Shown here: positions 28,607 to 36,781 of the stretch, piece by piece
How positions within the stretch are numbered: the stretch's first letter is position 1
Layout: every line of letters starts with the position of its first letter
Source of the DNA: Paracoccaceae bacterium
GTDB lineage: Bacteria > Pseudomonadota > Alphaproteobacteria > Rhodobacterales > Rhodobacteraceae
Direction: 5' to 3'
NCBI GenBank assembly: GCA_902632125.1
Contig: CACPBQ010000004.1
Coordinates: forward strand, 1-64,000
DNA length: 64,000 nt
Position numbers and translations under genes: made by a program
The notes under the pieces: model-generated
Told to the model about the DNA's origin: nothing
The model's database searches: none
The model's input: the letters and a program-made list of their open reading frames with translations, nothing else

Positions 28607-29419
28607 ATGTGGAAATTAGATTGGGATGATGCGTTCAATAATTTTGTAAATGTCGAAAACCCCAACTCTCTCATTGAAGAGTGGAGGGAAAAATCATCAT
28701 CATTCAAAAGCAATTCTACATCAATAGGGAAAATGGAATTGGGTATCCCATATGGCGATCATCCTAGAGAAAAGTACGATCTGTTTTTACCGACGAAACA
28801 AAGCAGAGGAACTATAATTTTCTTGCATGGCGGTTTCTGGTTTAGAACTGGGCGTGAACATTGGTCGTTTACCGCTCAAGGCATTCTATCTCAAAACTGG
28901 AGCATCATAATTCCAAGCTATCCTCAAGCTCCCGATGTCAAAATCACACAAATAACTCATTCTATATCTAAACTGGTTTATAAAATTCTTGATGATTGTA
29001 ACGGATCGGTCCGTATGATTGGTCACTCAGCAGGCGGGCATCTAGCATCCAGAATGATCTGTGAAAATTCCCTTAAAAAAAATATAGGCAAGCATATAGA
29101 TAAGGTAATTTCAGTCTCGGGTCTTTACGATTTACGGCCATTATTGATGACTAAATTAAACGACATACTTACATTGAACTATGAAGAAGCAGTTCACGAA
29201 AGTTGCTTTTTATATGATCCTATAGATACAAAACTAACTTGTTGGGTAGGAGCGAATGAACGACCGGAATTCTTAAGGCAAAATAGGATACTCGCTGAAG
29301 CTTGGTCAAAAAAATCAAAAAATATTGAAAGTTATTATGATCCAGGAAAGGATCACTTTTCTGTCATCGAACAACTAGAAGATAAAGAAAGTTTATTAAC
29401 TCAAAGCATAACAAAATAA
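28607..29419 (+). CDS. Alpha/beta hydrolase of the carboxylesterase/formamidase type
   Basis: A 270-residue cytosolic hydrolase. The oxyanion motif HGGFW is at 74-78, the nucleophile elbow GHSAGG at 139-144 (Ser141), and a C-terminal GKDHFSVIEQ provides the expected catalytic His. HGG[FYW]W-type enzymes include arylformamidases and small-ester hydrolases. It has a good GGAG ribosome site and is the last gene of the liv operon, which suggests it cleaves the imported compound (an amide or ester). The substrate is unknown. Confidence 0.75.
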   Translation: MWKLDWDDAFNNFVNVENPNSLIEEWREKSSSFKSNSTSIGKMELGIPYGDHPREKYDLFLPTKQSRGTIIFLHGGFWFRTGREHWSFTAQGILSQNWSIIIPSYPQAPDVKITQITHSISKLVYKILDDCNGSVRMIGHSAGGHLASRMICENSLKKNIGKHIDKVISVSGLYDLRPLLMTKLNDILTLNYEEAVHESCFLYDPIDTKLTCWVGANERPEFLRQNRILAEAWSKKSKNIESYYDPGKDHFSVIEQLEDKESLLTQSITK

Positions 29420-29441
29420 TTCAGAAATTTACTACGTAATC

Positions 29442-30587
29442 TTACAATAAGTCCTTGATTAGCTTAGTTACATTTTCACTATTGAGTGTAACTGGATTGC
29501 CACCACAACTTGGGTCTTTTAGAGTTGCTTCGGTCAGTTTTTCTACATCGACGTTTACTACGCCAAGTTCACTTAAGTTCATTGGAATTTTCAAAGATGC
29601 ATTGAACTCTCTAACAAAAGTACAGAACCCCTTAAAACCATTTTGTATACCAATATAACCTGCAACCTGATCAAATCGCTGACTTATTTTAGAAGCATTC
29701 AAATCTAGAACAGCTGGCATGCACACAGCATTAGTGGTTCCATGGTGCGTGTTATACATGGCGCCAATGGGATGACTTAACGCGTGTATCGCCCCAAGAC
29801 CCTTCTGAAAGGCTGTAGCCCCCATCATTGCAGCAGACATCATGTGCGATCTGGCCTCAACATCTTTAGGATTACTATAAACTTTAGGTAGGTTCTCAAT
29901 AACCAACCTCATTCCCTCAACAGCTATACCCTGGCTCATCGGATGATAATGAGGTGAACTGAAAGCTTCGACACAATGAGCAAAAGCATCAAGCCCTGTT
30001 CCCGCTGTTACAAATTGTGGCATGCCTACAGTCAATTCAGGATCACAAATCACAACACTGGGCAAAACTTTTGGGTGAAAAATAATCTTTTTTTCGTGTG
30101 AATTTGAATTTGTTATTACACTTGCTCTGCCAACCTCTGATCCTGTTCCTGCAGTGGTCGGAACTGCAACAATGGGAGCTATAGCTGCGCTGTCGGCCCG
30201 TGTCCACCAATCTCCTATGTCCTCAAATTCCCAAATGGGCCTCTTCTGACCCACCATGAAAGCAACCATTTTCCCAAGATCTATACCTGAACCTCCACCA
30301 AAAGCGACAACACCATCATGGTTTCCTTTTTTGTATGCACTCAGGCCAGCTTCAAGATTGACCTCATTAGGGTTAGGGTCAACTTCACAAAAGATTAAGC
30401 CTTCAAAGCCTGAGGACTTCAATATATCCAGCGCAGTTTGGGTAATATCAAGTTGAGCTAATATTTTATCCGTCACAAGCAGCGGGTTTTTTATACCCAA
30501 AGACAAACAAGCTTCACCTAGTTCTTTGATGCGGCCGGGACCAAATTTCACTGTGGTTGGATAAGACCAATTAGCTTGAAGCGTCAT
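29442..30587 (-). CDS. Iron-containing alcohol dehydrogenase
   Basis: A 381-residue group III (Fe-dependent) NAD(P)-alcohol dehydrogenase. GGGSGIDLGK and TTAGTGSEVGRASVI bind the cofactor. The metal ligands lie in GLDAFAHCVEAF and GAIHALSHPIGAMYNTHHGTTNAVCMP. It overlaps the upstream ligase gene by 4 bases (ATGA) and ends the polyamine-type operon, so a likely substrate is an amino-alcohol or aldehyde derived from the imported amine. That role is inferred from context. Confidence 0.88.
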   Translation of the reverse strand: MTLQANWSYPTTVKFGPGRIKELGEACLSLGIKNPLLVTDKILAQLDITQTALDILKSSGFEGLIFCEVDPNPNEVNLEAGLSAYKKGNHDGVVAFGGGSGIDLGKMVAFMVGQKRPIWEFEDIGDWWTRADSAAIAPIVAVPTTAGTGSEVGRASVITNSNSHEKKIIFHPKVLPSVVICDPELTVGMPQFVTAGTGLDAFAHCVEAFSSPHYHPMSQGIAVEGMRLVIENLPKVYSNPKDVEARSHMMSAAMMGATAFQKGLGAIHALSHPIGAMYNTHHGTTNAVCMPAVLDLNASKISQRFDQVAGYIGIQNGFKGFCTFVREFNASLKIPMNLSELGVVNVDVEKLTEATLKDPSCGGNPVTLNSENVTKLIKDLL

Positions 30588-31936
30588 GCTTTTTCAAATC
30601 CTCGCATAATCTCGTAATCCGTAACGACACTATCAAATTCTTCCAATTCCCACTCGGCGGCCCGAGCATAATGATTTATCGTCTCTACCCCAAAAGCCTC
30701 TTTTAGCATCTTTGATGATAAAAGTTGATCTCTCGCATCTCTCAATGTCTTAGGGATGTGGTTTTTTTCATTATCCGAGTAAGCATCGCCATCATATGGA
30801 GACGGAAGCTTAAGTTCTTCCTCTATTCCCTTAAGTCCTGCAGCCAGCATTGCAGCAGTTGCTAGATACGGGTTCATGTCAGAACCAGGAGTGCGGCATT
30901 CTATTCGAATGGACTTACTTCGGTCACCAACAACACGAAATGCCGCTGTACGATTATCAACAGACCAAACAGTATGGGTAGGAGCAAATGTGCCTTTTGC
31001 AAATCTTTTATAACTATTAATATATGGAGCCAAGAAAATCGTTATCTCCGAGGCATACTTGATTAAACCAGCTAGATAATGATCCATTATTTTAGATTTA
31101 CCCATTGGCGCTTTAGCGTCATAGAAAACATTTGAACCATTTCTAAACAAAGATTGATGCACGTGTGACGCAGAGCCAACGCGATTTTTATTCCATTTCG
31201 GCAAAAAAGTTGCAGCGTAACCCTGTTGGTGCGCTATTTCTTTAACGCCATGTTTTGCGAGAGTATGGTGATCCGCTGTAGAAAGAACATCAGCATATTT
31301 GATATTAAGTTCTTCTTGTCCAGCCTCGGCCTCTCCTTTTGTTCCTTCTACTGGAATACCCATATCCCGAAGAAAGTTGCGGATTGGCCTCATAACATGC
31401 TCTTCTTTTGAGGTCTGAAAGATATGATAGTCCTCATTGTAATTGGAAATTGGCTTTAATTCACGGAAGCCATTTGCTGCTATTTCATCGTGTGTCCCTT
31501 GGAAGAGAAAAAACTCAAGCTCCGTTGCCATGATCGAGCTAAACCCCATATCCTCAGCTCTTGAGATCTGAGTTTTTAAAACTTCTCTAGGAGAGAAAGG
31601 GACCGGGTTATGTGTGTTGTGATCCAATACATCACATAGGCAAATGGCGGTTCCCTCAATCCAAGGCACAGGGCGAAGCGTCCCTAAATCAGGTTTCATC
31701 ACGTAATCACCATATCCCGTGGACCAACTTGTTGAGGCATATCCATCAGGAGTTGCCATCTCTAAATCTGTTGCCAATAGATAGTTACAGCAATGAGTTT
31801 CATCTTCTGCCATTTCCAGAAAAGCTTCTGAATGGAAGCGCTTTCCCATCAAACGGCCCTGCATGTCTACCATACAGACTAAAACTGTATCGATTTCTTG
31901 CTTTGAGATTTTCAATTTTATTTCTTCAAAAGTCAT
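30584..31936 (-). CDS. Glutamine-synthetase-like gamma-glutamyl-amine ligase
   Basis: A 450-residue type I glutamine synthetase fold protein of the PuuA/GlnT group, expected to link glutamate to an amine using ATP. GSASHVHQSLF and FAPTHTVWSVDNRTAAFRVV carry ammonium/ATP-site residues, and RIECRTPGSDMNPYLATAAMLAAG is the C-terminal signature. I prefer the ATG at 31936 with an AAGGAAA site 6 bases upstream, over an ATG 27 bases earlier. It follows the PotFGHI-type importer, which favours gamma-glutamylation of a polyamine or related amine. It could instead be a gamma-glutamyl-alkylamide or -ethanolamide synthetase. Confidence 0.83.
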   Translation of the reverse strand: MTFEEIKLKISKQEIDTVLVCMVDMQGRLMGKRFHSEAFLEMAEDETHCCNYLLATDLEMATPDGYASTSWSTGYGDYVMKPDLGTLRPVPWIEGTAICLCDVLDHNTHNPVPFSPREVLKTQISRAEDMGFSSIMATELEFFLFQGTHDEIAANGFRELKPISNYNEDYHIFQTSKEEHVMRPIRNFLRDMGIPVEGTKGEAEAGQEELNIKYADVLSTADHHTLAKHGVKEIAHQQGYAATFLPKWNKNRVGSASHVHQSLFRNGSNVFYDAKAPMGKSKIMDHYLAGLIKYASEITIFLAPYINSYKRFAKGTFAPTHTVWSVDNRTAAFRVVGDRSKSIRIECRTPGSDMNPYLATAAMLAAGLKGIEEELKLPSPYDGDAYSDNEKNHIPKTLRDARDQLLSSKMLKEAFGVETINHYARAAEWELEEFDSVVTDYEIMRGFEKA

Positions 31937-31983
31937 AAAATTTTCCTTGCTGATAACAGACATACACGGAAGCCCTGAAAAAT

Positions 31984-33309
31984 TTACTCTTTGTTATCAA
32001 AGCCGCCGAAATTTTTGAACAAGTTTGGATCACCAAAAATATCATTATATTCATTTGACCGAGTAGCGCCATTTTCACTCTCTTCATTTTTGTCACTATC
32101 AAAACCACCAAAATCTTTAAATAGGTTTTGATCACCAAAAATATCATTATATTCATTTGACCTACTGGCATTCCCTTCGCTTTCGTCAGTCGTTTCAACA
32201 CTTTCCGCATTTTGCTGCAAAAGTTTCAATTGATCGGCGAAGTTGGATTTTTTAGACGCTTCTGCTTTTTCAACACACTCAGCACCGTACATGTTGTTTT
32301 TTATAAGTTGCTGCCACGTAAGCACAGCTAAAATTAAAAGCAACAGAAATACAAAAATAGATTTAGGGATTCTAAAAAATTTAGGGCGTTCTTCGACTAG
32401 TCTATTTTCACTGACTTCACTAAACATTTTGACTTTATTTTCACGATCCTTTTTTCGTTGATTAGACCTCCGTGAAATTTCGTAGAAAAAAGCGCCTATC
32501 AGTGTGAGGCATATGATAACAAGTGCAAGAGCACTAATGGCAGGGCTTATTCCTAACCTAACTTTTGAGGCTATCACCGTTGTCAGAGTCTGCTCTGATA
32601 AAATACTAAAAACCGTTGTATTATAATTTTCAAATGAAGCTAGAAAAGCAATAACTGCCGAGGACCCAATTGCTGGCATGAGGTATGGTACTAAAATTTT
32701 CAGAAAGACTTGGGACTGGCTTGCGCCCAAATCAAGAGCTGCTTCCTCTTGTGTAGTGTCAAACCTTTGCAACCGAGCAACAAATATAAGAAAACAATAT
32801 GTCGAGATAAAGCAAGTTTGCCCCAAAATTGTTAAAAATATCCCATTTCTACCCAACTCTGAAATAAAACCATCGCCCCCCAAAGTGGCAATACGATCCC
32901 ACAATACAACTGTTGAGATACCGATAATAACACCAGGAAACAAAACTGGCATAATAGACATAGAGTAGAAAAGAGTGCGTAGTCTGCTGTTGACTTGGGT
33001 CAATACGATAGCAGCAGCCATCCCGATCGGCACAGATAAAGTTACCACACCGGCTGCAATAATTAAACTTGATATAATTCCTTCATGTAAGGGGCGGTCA
33101 GTAACCAATCCAGCAAGGCGCTGCCCATCATAAGCAATCTTACCCTCATTAAACCATCTAAAACTAAAGCATTCCCAAGGAGTAATGGCTGGAAATTCTG
33201 CTGAATTAAAAGCCGTAACACTCATTATGACCAAGGGCCCAAAAAGATATAAAAAGAATATGAGTATATACAACCCTAAAAAAGCTTGAATGGCGAGATT
33301 GGGCTTCAT
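31984..33309 (-). CDS. potI: Polyamine ABC permease (PotI type) with C-terminal extension
   Basis: A 441-residue permease; residues 1-280 are an ordinary PotC/PotI protein with six helices and the EAA loop EEAALDLGASQSQ (189-201). Relatives end near residue 280. Here a charged linker is followed by one more membrane helix at about 317-333, a Glu/Ser/Asn-rich segment, and two copies of a 22-residue motif beginning RSNEYNDIFGD (383-404 and 417-438, period 34). The extension is in the same reading frame with no sign of a frameshift. It is likely to be a real appended domain; its function is unknown. The start overlaps the potH stop by 4 bases. Confidence 0.88.
   Translation of the reverse strand: MKPNLAIQAFLGLYILIFFLYLFGPLVIMSVTAFNSAEFPAITPWECFSFRWFNEGKIAYDGQRLAGLVTDRPLHEGIISSLIIAAGVVTLSVPIGMAAAIVLTQVNSRLRTLFYSMSIMPVLFPGVIIGISTVVLWDRIATLGGDGFISELGRNGIFLTILGQTCFISTYCFLIFVARLQRFDTTQEEAALDLGASQSQVFLKILVPYLMPAIGSSAVIAFLASFENYNTTVFSILSEQTLTTVIASKVRLGISPAISALALVIICLTLIGAFFYEISRRSNQRKKDRENKVKMFSEVSENRLVEERPKFFRIPKSIFVFLLLLILAVLTWQQLIKNNMYGAECVEKAEASKKSNFADQLKLLQQNAESVETTDESEGNASRSNEYNDIFGDQNLFKDFGGFDSDKNEESENGATRSNEYNDIFGDPNLFKNFGGFDNKE
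31996..32163 (-). repeat. Two-copy tandem repeat, 102-base period, inside potI
   Basis: Copies at 32098-32163 and 31996-32061 encode the 22-residue units RSNEYNDIFGD[Q/P]NLFK[D/N]FGGFD, separated by 12 acidic/polar residues. A run of about 33 bases is identical between copies, so the duplication is recent or maintained. Confidence 0.9.
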
Positions 33310-34217
33310 CTAACAACCTCACCAATTGTAACTTTAAATAATCGCATCATCAAAAGCACAAATGTAACGGAAACAACAAGCAGTATAATTGAATAGGCTG
33401 AACCACGAGACCAATTATCGTTCATATTAAACCATTGATAAATCAGTTGCGTAAACCAATACGTATTCGGACTACTTAAAACTACTGGCGTGGCCAAAGC
33501 CCCAGCCGTCAACATAAAAACCATTGTGCAGCCTGATGCTATACCTGCTTTTGCATGCGGAATGACTATACGCCAATGTGTTCTTAATGTAGAAGACCCA
33601 AGGTCCTTAGCCGCCTCAAGTTGATTTGTGTCGAGAGACTCCAACGCGTTGTAAAGAGGAAAAATCATCAACAATATATAAGCGTAAGTTAAACCAGTAT
33701 AGAGCGCTATATCTAAAGCAATAAAATTTACTGCAGTGGTTATTAAGCCCAATTCGAGTAGGATATTGTTAATAACGCCCTCACCTGCAAACAAAATTCT
33801 GATCGCAAAAGAGCGCAGTAGCTCGTTTATCCAAAATGGTATTACTAGAGCTAAAACTAGTAAGCGAGCTGTGTTTGGAGTTGCTAACTTTGCTATGTAA
33901 AACGCTATTGGATAACAAAAGCAAAGATTAATGACTGTTACGAGAACCGCTGTGATAATCGTATCAAGAAAAACGCCAATATCTACATAATTATAGGCAT
34001 CCTTGCTTGTTTCTGACCCATATAAAAAGTGTTTGTAGTGCGTTAAAGTGTATACGTCATCTGGACCACCTCTCAGTAAAGGTGGTAAATTTGGCCTAAA
34101 AGACAGATCGAGCATATATAACTGCGGTATTACTATTAGAAAAATTAACCAGAATATTATCGCAACAAGAAAAAATGTAGCGATAACGGGGCCATTTTTC
34201 CTATAAAAACTATTCAT
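33306..34217 (-). CDS. potH: Polyamine ABC permease (PotH/PotB type)
   Basis: A 303-residue inner membrane permease with about six helices. LPPLLRGGPDDVYTLTHYKHFL is the periplasmic lead-in, and LEAAKDLGSSTLRTHWRIVIPHA carries the EAA motif that contacts the ATPase. It sits 12 bases after the ATPase gene and overlaps potI by 4 bases. Confidence 0.9.
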   Translation of the reverse strand: MNSFYRKNGPVIATFFLVAIIFWLIFLIVIPQLYMLDLSFRPNLPPLLRGGPDDVYTLTHYKHFLYGSETSKDAYNYVDIGVFLDTIITAVLVTVINLCFCYPIAFYIAKLATPNTARLLVLALVIPFWINELLRSFAIRILFAGEGVINNILLELGLITTAVNFIALDIALYTGLTYAYILLMIFPLYNALESLDTNQLEAAKDLGSSTLRTHWRIVIPHAKAGIASGCTMVFMLTAGALATPVVLSSPNTYWFTQLIYQWFNMNDNWSRGSAYSIILLVVSVTFVLLMMRLFKVTIGEVVR

Positions 34218-34229
34218 TGTTTAACCTGT

Positions 34230-35342
34230 TTAATCGAGAGCAAGGGCCCCGGTTGGAAGCACAACTGCATTATCCTGAGAAAAAGATAGTGAAACATTTT
34301 TAGACGGCTCCATTCCAGAAGTATCTGAACTACTGGGAACACTAAATCTGATGTCAACGTCTTCTGCAGATCTGAGAAATATATTTTTCAAATTTCCCTC
34401 AAACTCAATAGTTTTAACCTCCGCCGAAAATGAGTTCTGGGCCTTCTTTGAATTGCCTTTCAAGCTTATAGCTTCTGGTCTTACAAACATTATAACTTCA
34501 TCTCCAGCTTTGAACTTATAATTTTTGTTATCCAAGCCCAAGCCAGCTTGGCCTATAAAAGATGACCCTCCAGTTTGCACTTTTACCTTACCACTTTCAA
34601 CTTTTTCTACTTTTCCGAAAAAGGCATTATTTTCTCCAACAAATGTTGCAACAAATGGTGTACAGGGTGCTTCATAAACGTCATAACAAGTTCCAACTTG
34701 CTCTAGTTCTCCATCGTTCATCACACCAACTCTATCTGACATAGTAAGAGCTTCCCCCTGATCATGCGTGATATAAATAAAGGTAATGCCAACTCTTTGT
34801 TGAATAGCTCTCAACTCAGTTCGCATTTTTTGCCTTAATTTTAAGTCTAGCGCAGATAGGGGTTCATCTAGTAATAAAACTTTTGGCTCCACAGCCAAAG
34901 CCCTAGCTATTGCAACTCGTTGTTTTTGACCACCGGATAGCTCATGAACTTTCTTATCGCCCTGTCCATTTAAAGCCACTAAATCTAATAACTCGTCAGC
35001 TCTTTTACGCCTAGATTTCTTATCATGACCACGAACCTCAAGTGAAAAAGCAATATTGTCTGCGACCGACATTAATGGAAAAAGTGCGAGGTTCTGAAAT
35101 ATCAGTGAGGTGGGCCTTTTATTTGGGCCTATGCCCGACATATCTTGGCCGTCAATTAGTACTTTACCCTGTGACGGTTCAAGAAAACCTGAAACCGCTC
35201 GTAATAAAGTTGTTTTTCCGCAACCTGATGGACCAAGAAAACTAAAAAATTCCCCTGCACCTATTTTTACATTCACATTTTTTGCGGCATAAAAATTTCC
35301 AAAGGCTATGGAAACATTTTGCAACTCAACTTCAGCGCTCAT
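34230..35342 (-). CDS. potG: Polyamine-type ABC ATP-binding protein (PotA/PotG)
   Basis: A 370-residue ATPase with an N-terminal ABC domain and a C-terminal TOBE regulatory domain. Walker A GPSGCGKTT, Q-loop LIFQNLALFPLMSV, signature HELSGGQKQRVAIARAL, Walker B VLLLDEPLSALD and the switch His in FIYITHDQGEA are complete. C-terminal sequence EVIMFVRPEAISL marks TOBE_2. It is separated from the binding-protein gene by a strong stem-loop. Confidence 0.92.
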   Translation of the reverse strand: MSAEVELQNVSIAFGNFYAAKNVNVKIGAGEFFSFLGPSGCGKTTLLRAVSGFLEPSQGKVLIDGQDMSGIGPNKRPTSLIFQNLALFPLMSVADNIAFSLEVRGHDKKSRRKRADELLDLVALNGQGDKKVHELSGGQKQRVAIARALAVEPKVLLLDEPLSALDLKLRQKMRTELRAIQQRVGITFIYITHDQGEALTMSDRVGVMNDGELEQVGTCYDVYEAPCTPFVATFVGENNAFFGKVEKVESGKVKVQTGGSSFIGQAGLGLDNKNYKFKAGDEVIMFVRPEAISLKGNSKKAQNSFSAEVKTIEFEGNLKNIFLRSAEDVDIRFSVPSSSDTSGMEPSKNVSLSFSQDNAVVLPTGALALD

Positions 35343-35390
35343 ATGTTTTACCTCAAAAGTGTGAAGATTATTTCAATTGAAATTAAATGC

Positions 35391-35424
35391 AAACGAGCGC
35401 CAAAGGTACCTTAAGCGCTCGTTT
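35391..35424 (-). terminator. Stem-loop between potF and potG
   Basis: Perfect 10-base arms (35391-35400, AAACGAGCGC, and 35415-35424) enclose a 14-base loop in the gap between the binding-protein and ATPase genes. On the minus strand the second arm ends in TTT. It matches the livK stem-loop in position and likely purpose: partial termination or 3'-end protection of the binding-protein message. Confidence 0.7.
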
Positions 35425-35437
35425 TTAGTGTTACTTA

Positions 35438-36607
35438 TTATGCAGTTTCAAACTTGTTAGCATATTCAGCACGAGCGTCTGCAAACCAAGGTGGCTCAGG
35501 TGGCCAAGCATTAAGCTTAGATGCTGTATCACCAGGATAGATCGCTTGTGAAATCGCTTTTGTCTCATCTGTATAGTGATCAGAAGCACCAATCACTGCT
35601 GAGTTATAGCCAATTTCATTAATGGTCTTACCGCCAACTTCTGGTGTGAAGCTATAGTTGATTAATTCATATGCTTCATCAATATTCGCAGCTTTAGCAG
35701 AAAGGGTAATACCATCAACCCAAGCTAATGCACCTTCATCGGTAGTTTGGTAAGCAACAGGCTCACCTGCTTTCATCATCGAAACAATTGGACCATCCCA
35801 AGTTTGACCAACGACTACACCATCAGAAGTAAAGCCTTGCTTTTGTGGGTCTGCACCTGACCAGAACTTAACAAGATTACCTTTTTTAGAAATACAATAC
35901 TCTGTTATGGTTTCCCAGTTCTTGCGCATCGTATCTTCATCTTTATAAGAGGACCAGAAATCCATCTTGCCTTGATGATGCATCCAAATACCACAACCAG
36001 TCATCATAGAGTAAGTACGGCCCATCATAAAAGCACCGCTTATACCTGGATTAGGCTCCCAAAGATCACCAAAGCTAGGCAGACCATCCGGCGTCCATTT
36101 ATCAGTACGCCACGAAATTGATTCTGTTCCCCATAGCTGAGGTACCCAATGAGAACCTTTTCCACCAAAGTTCCAATCTCTTTCGCCAACAGCTACCATT
36201 CCTGGGTTAACGTTTCCGATATTGGTAATTTTATTCATATCGAATGGCGCCAACACACCAAGATTTTCCCACTGTAAAGCTCTCATATTGGTCGGGCTGG
36301 CCAAATCAAAACCTGCGCCACCACCTGCTTTCATTTTGGCAATGATTTCACCATTATCACCAATTTTTGTATGATTTACGGTAATGCCAGTTTTTGCCTT
36401 AAAGTCTGCAAGTATCGAATCGGGTAAATATTCACCCCACATCAAAACGTTGACTTCGCCACTAGTTGCAGCAAACGCGTTTTTTACAAACATAGGAGCC
36501 GTAGGTGTCAAAGCAGCCAATGCAGCACCCCGTTTTAGTAATGCCCTACGGTTGAATTTTTTTGCAGCCATTCCAATTGACTGCGATGAGTTTTTCTTTT
36601 CTTTCAT
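35438..36607 (-). CDS. potF: Spermidine/putrescine-type substrate-binding protein, likely Tat-exported
   Basis: A 389-residue periplasmic binding protein (SBP_bac family, PotD/PotF type). The N-terminus has a basic region with NRRALLKRG at 19-27 before a hydrophobic stretch and AFA cleavage site near residue 47, which looks like a twin-arginine signal and is long for a Sec signal. The mature protein begins EVNVLMWGEYLPDSILADFKAKTG, typical of the family. It is the first gene of the operon potF-G-H-I-ligase-dehydrogenase. The ligand may be a polyamine or another amine. Confidence 0.87.
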   Translation of the reverse strand: MKEKKNSSQSIGMAAKKFNRRALLKRGAALAALTPTAPMFVKNAFAATSGEVNVLMWGEYLPDSILADFKAKTGITVNHTKIGDNGEIIAKMKAGGGAGFDLASPTNMRALQWENLGVLAPFDMNKITNIGNVNPGMVAVGERDWNFGGKGSHWVPQLWGTESISWRTDKWTPDGLPSFGDLWEPNPGISGAFMMGRTYSMMTGCGIWMHHQGKMDFWSSYKDEDTMRKNWETITEYCISKKGNLVKFWSGADPQKQGFTSDGVVVGQTWDGPIVSMMKAGEPVAYQTTDEGALAWVDGITLSAKAANIDEAYELINYSFTPEVGGKTINEIGYNSAVIGASDHYTDETKAISQAIYPGDTASKLNAWPPEPPWFADARAEYANKFETA

Positions 36608-36781
36608 AGTATCCCCCTGGAGTTGAATGAACGATTGACTCTGTTCGAGATTGTGCTGCTGAATGTATTAAAAAGCAATAAAAATGTAGCAAGTCTGGAA
36701 TTTTTGCCCTAATGATCATGAAATGTTGATATGGATTAAAATTTACATAATCCTTAGTTATTATACTCAGGTAAAACAATA

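Noticed and set aside
31926-32210. 94-residue frame with an internal repeat next to potI
   Set aside because: It is the out-of-frame shadow of the potI tandem repeat; the repeat is in the permease frame, which is open and joined to a good domain.
36608-36781. SAM-type riboswitch before the core-MetE gene
   Set aside because: The conserved SAM-II style pairing and GCUAAA-type segments could not be found in the 174-base spacer.
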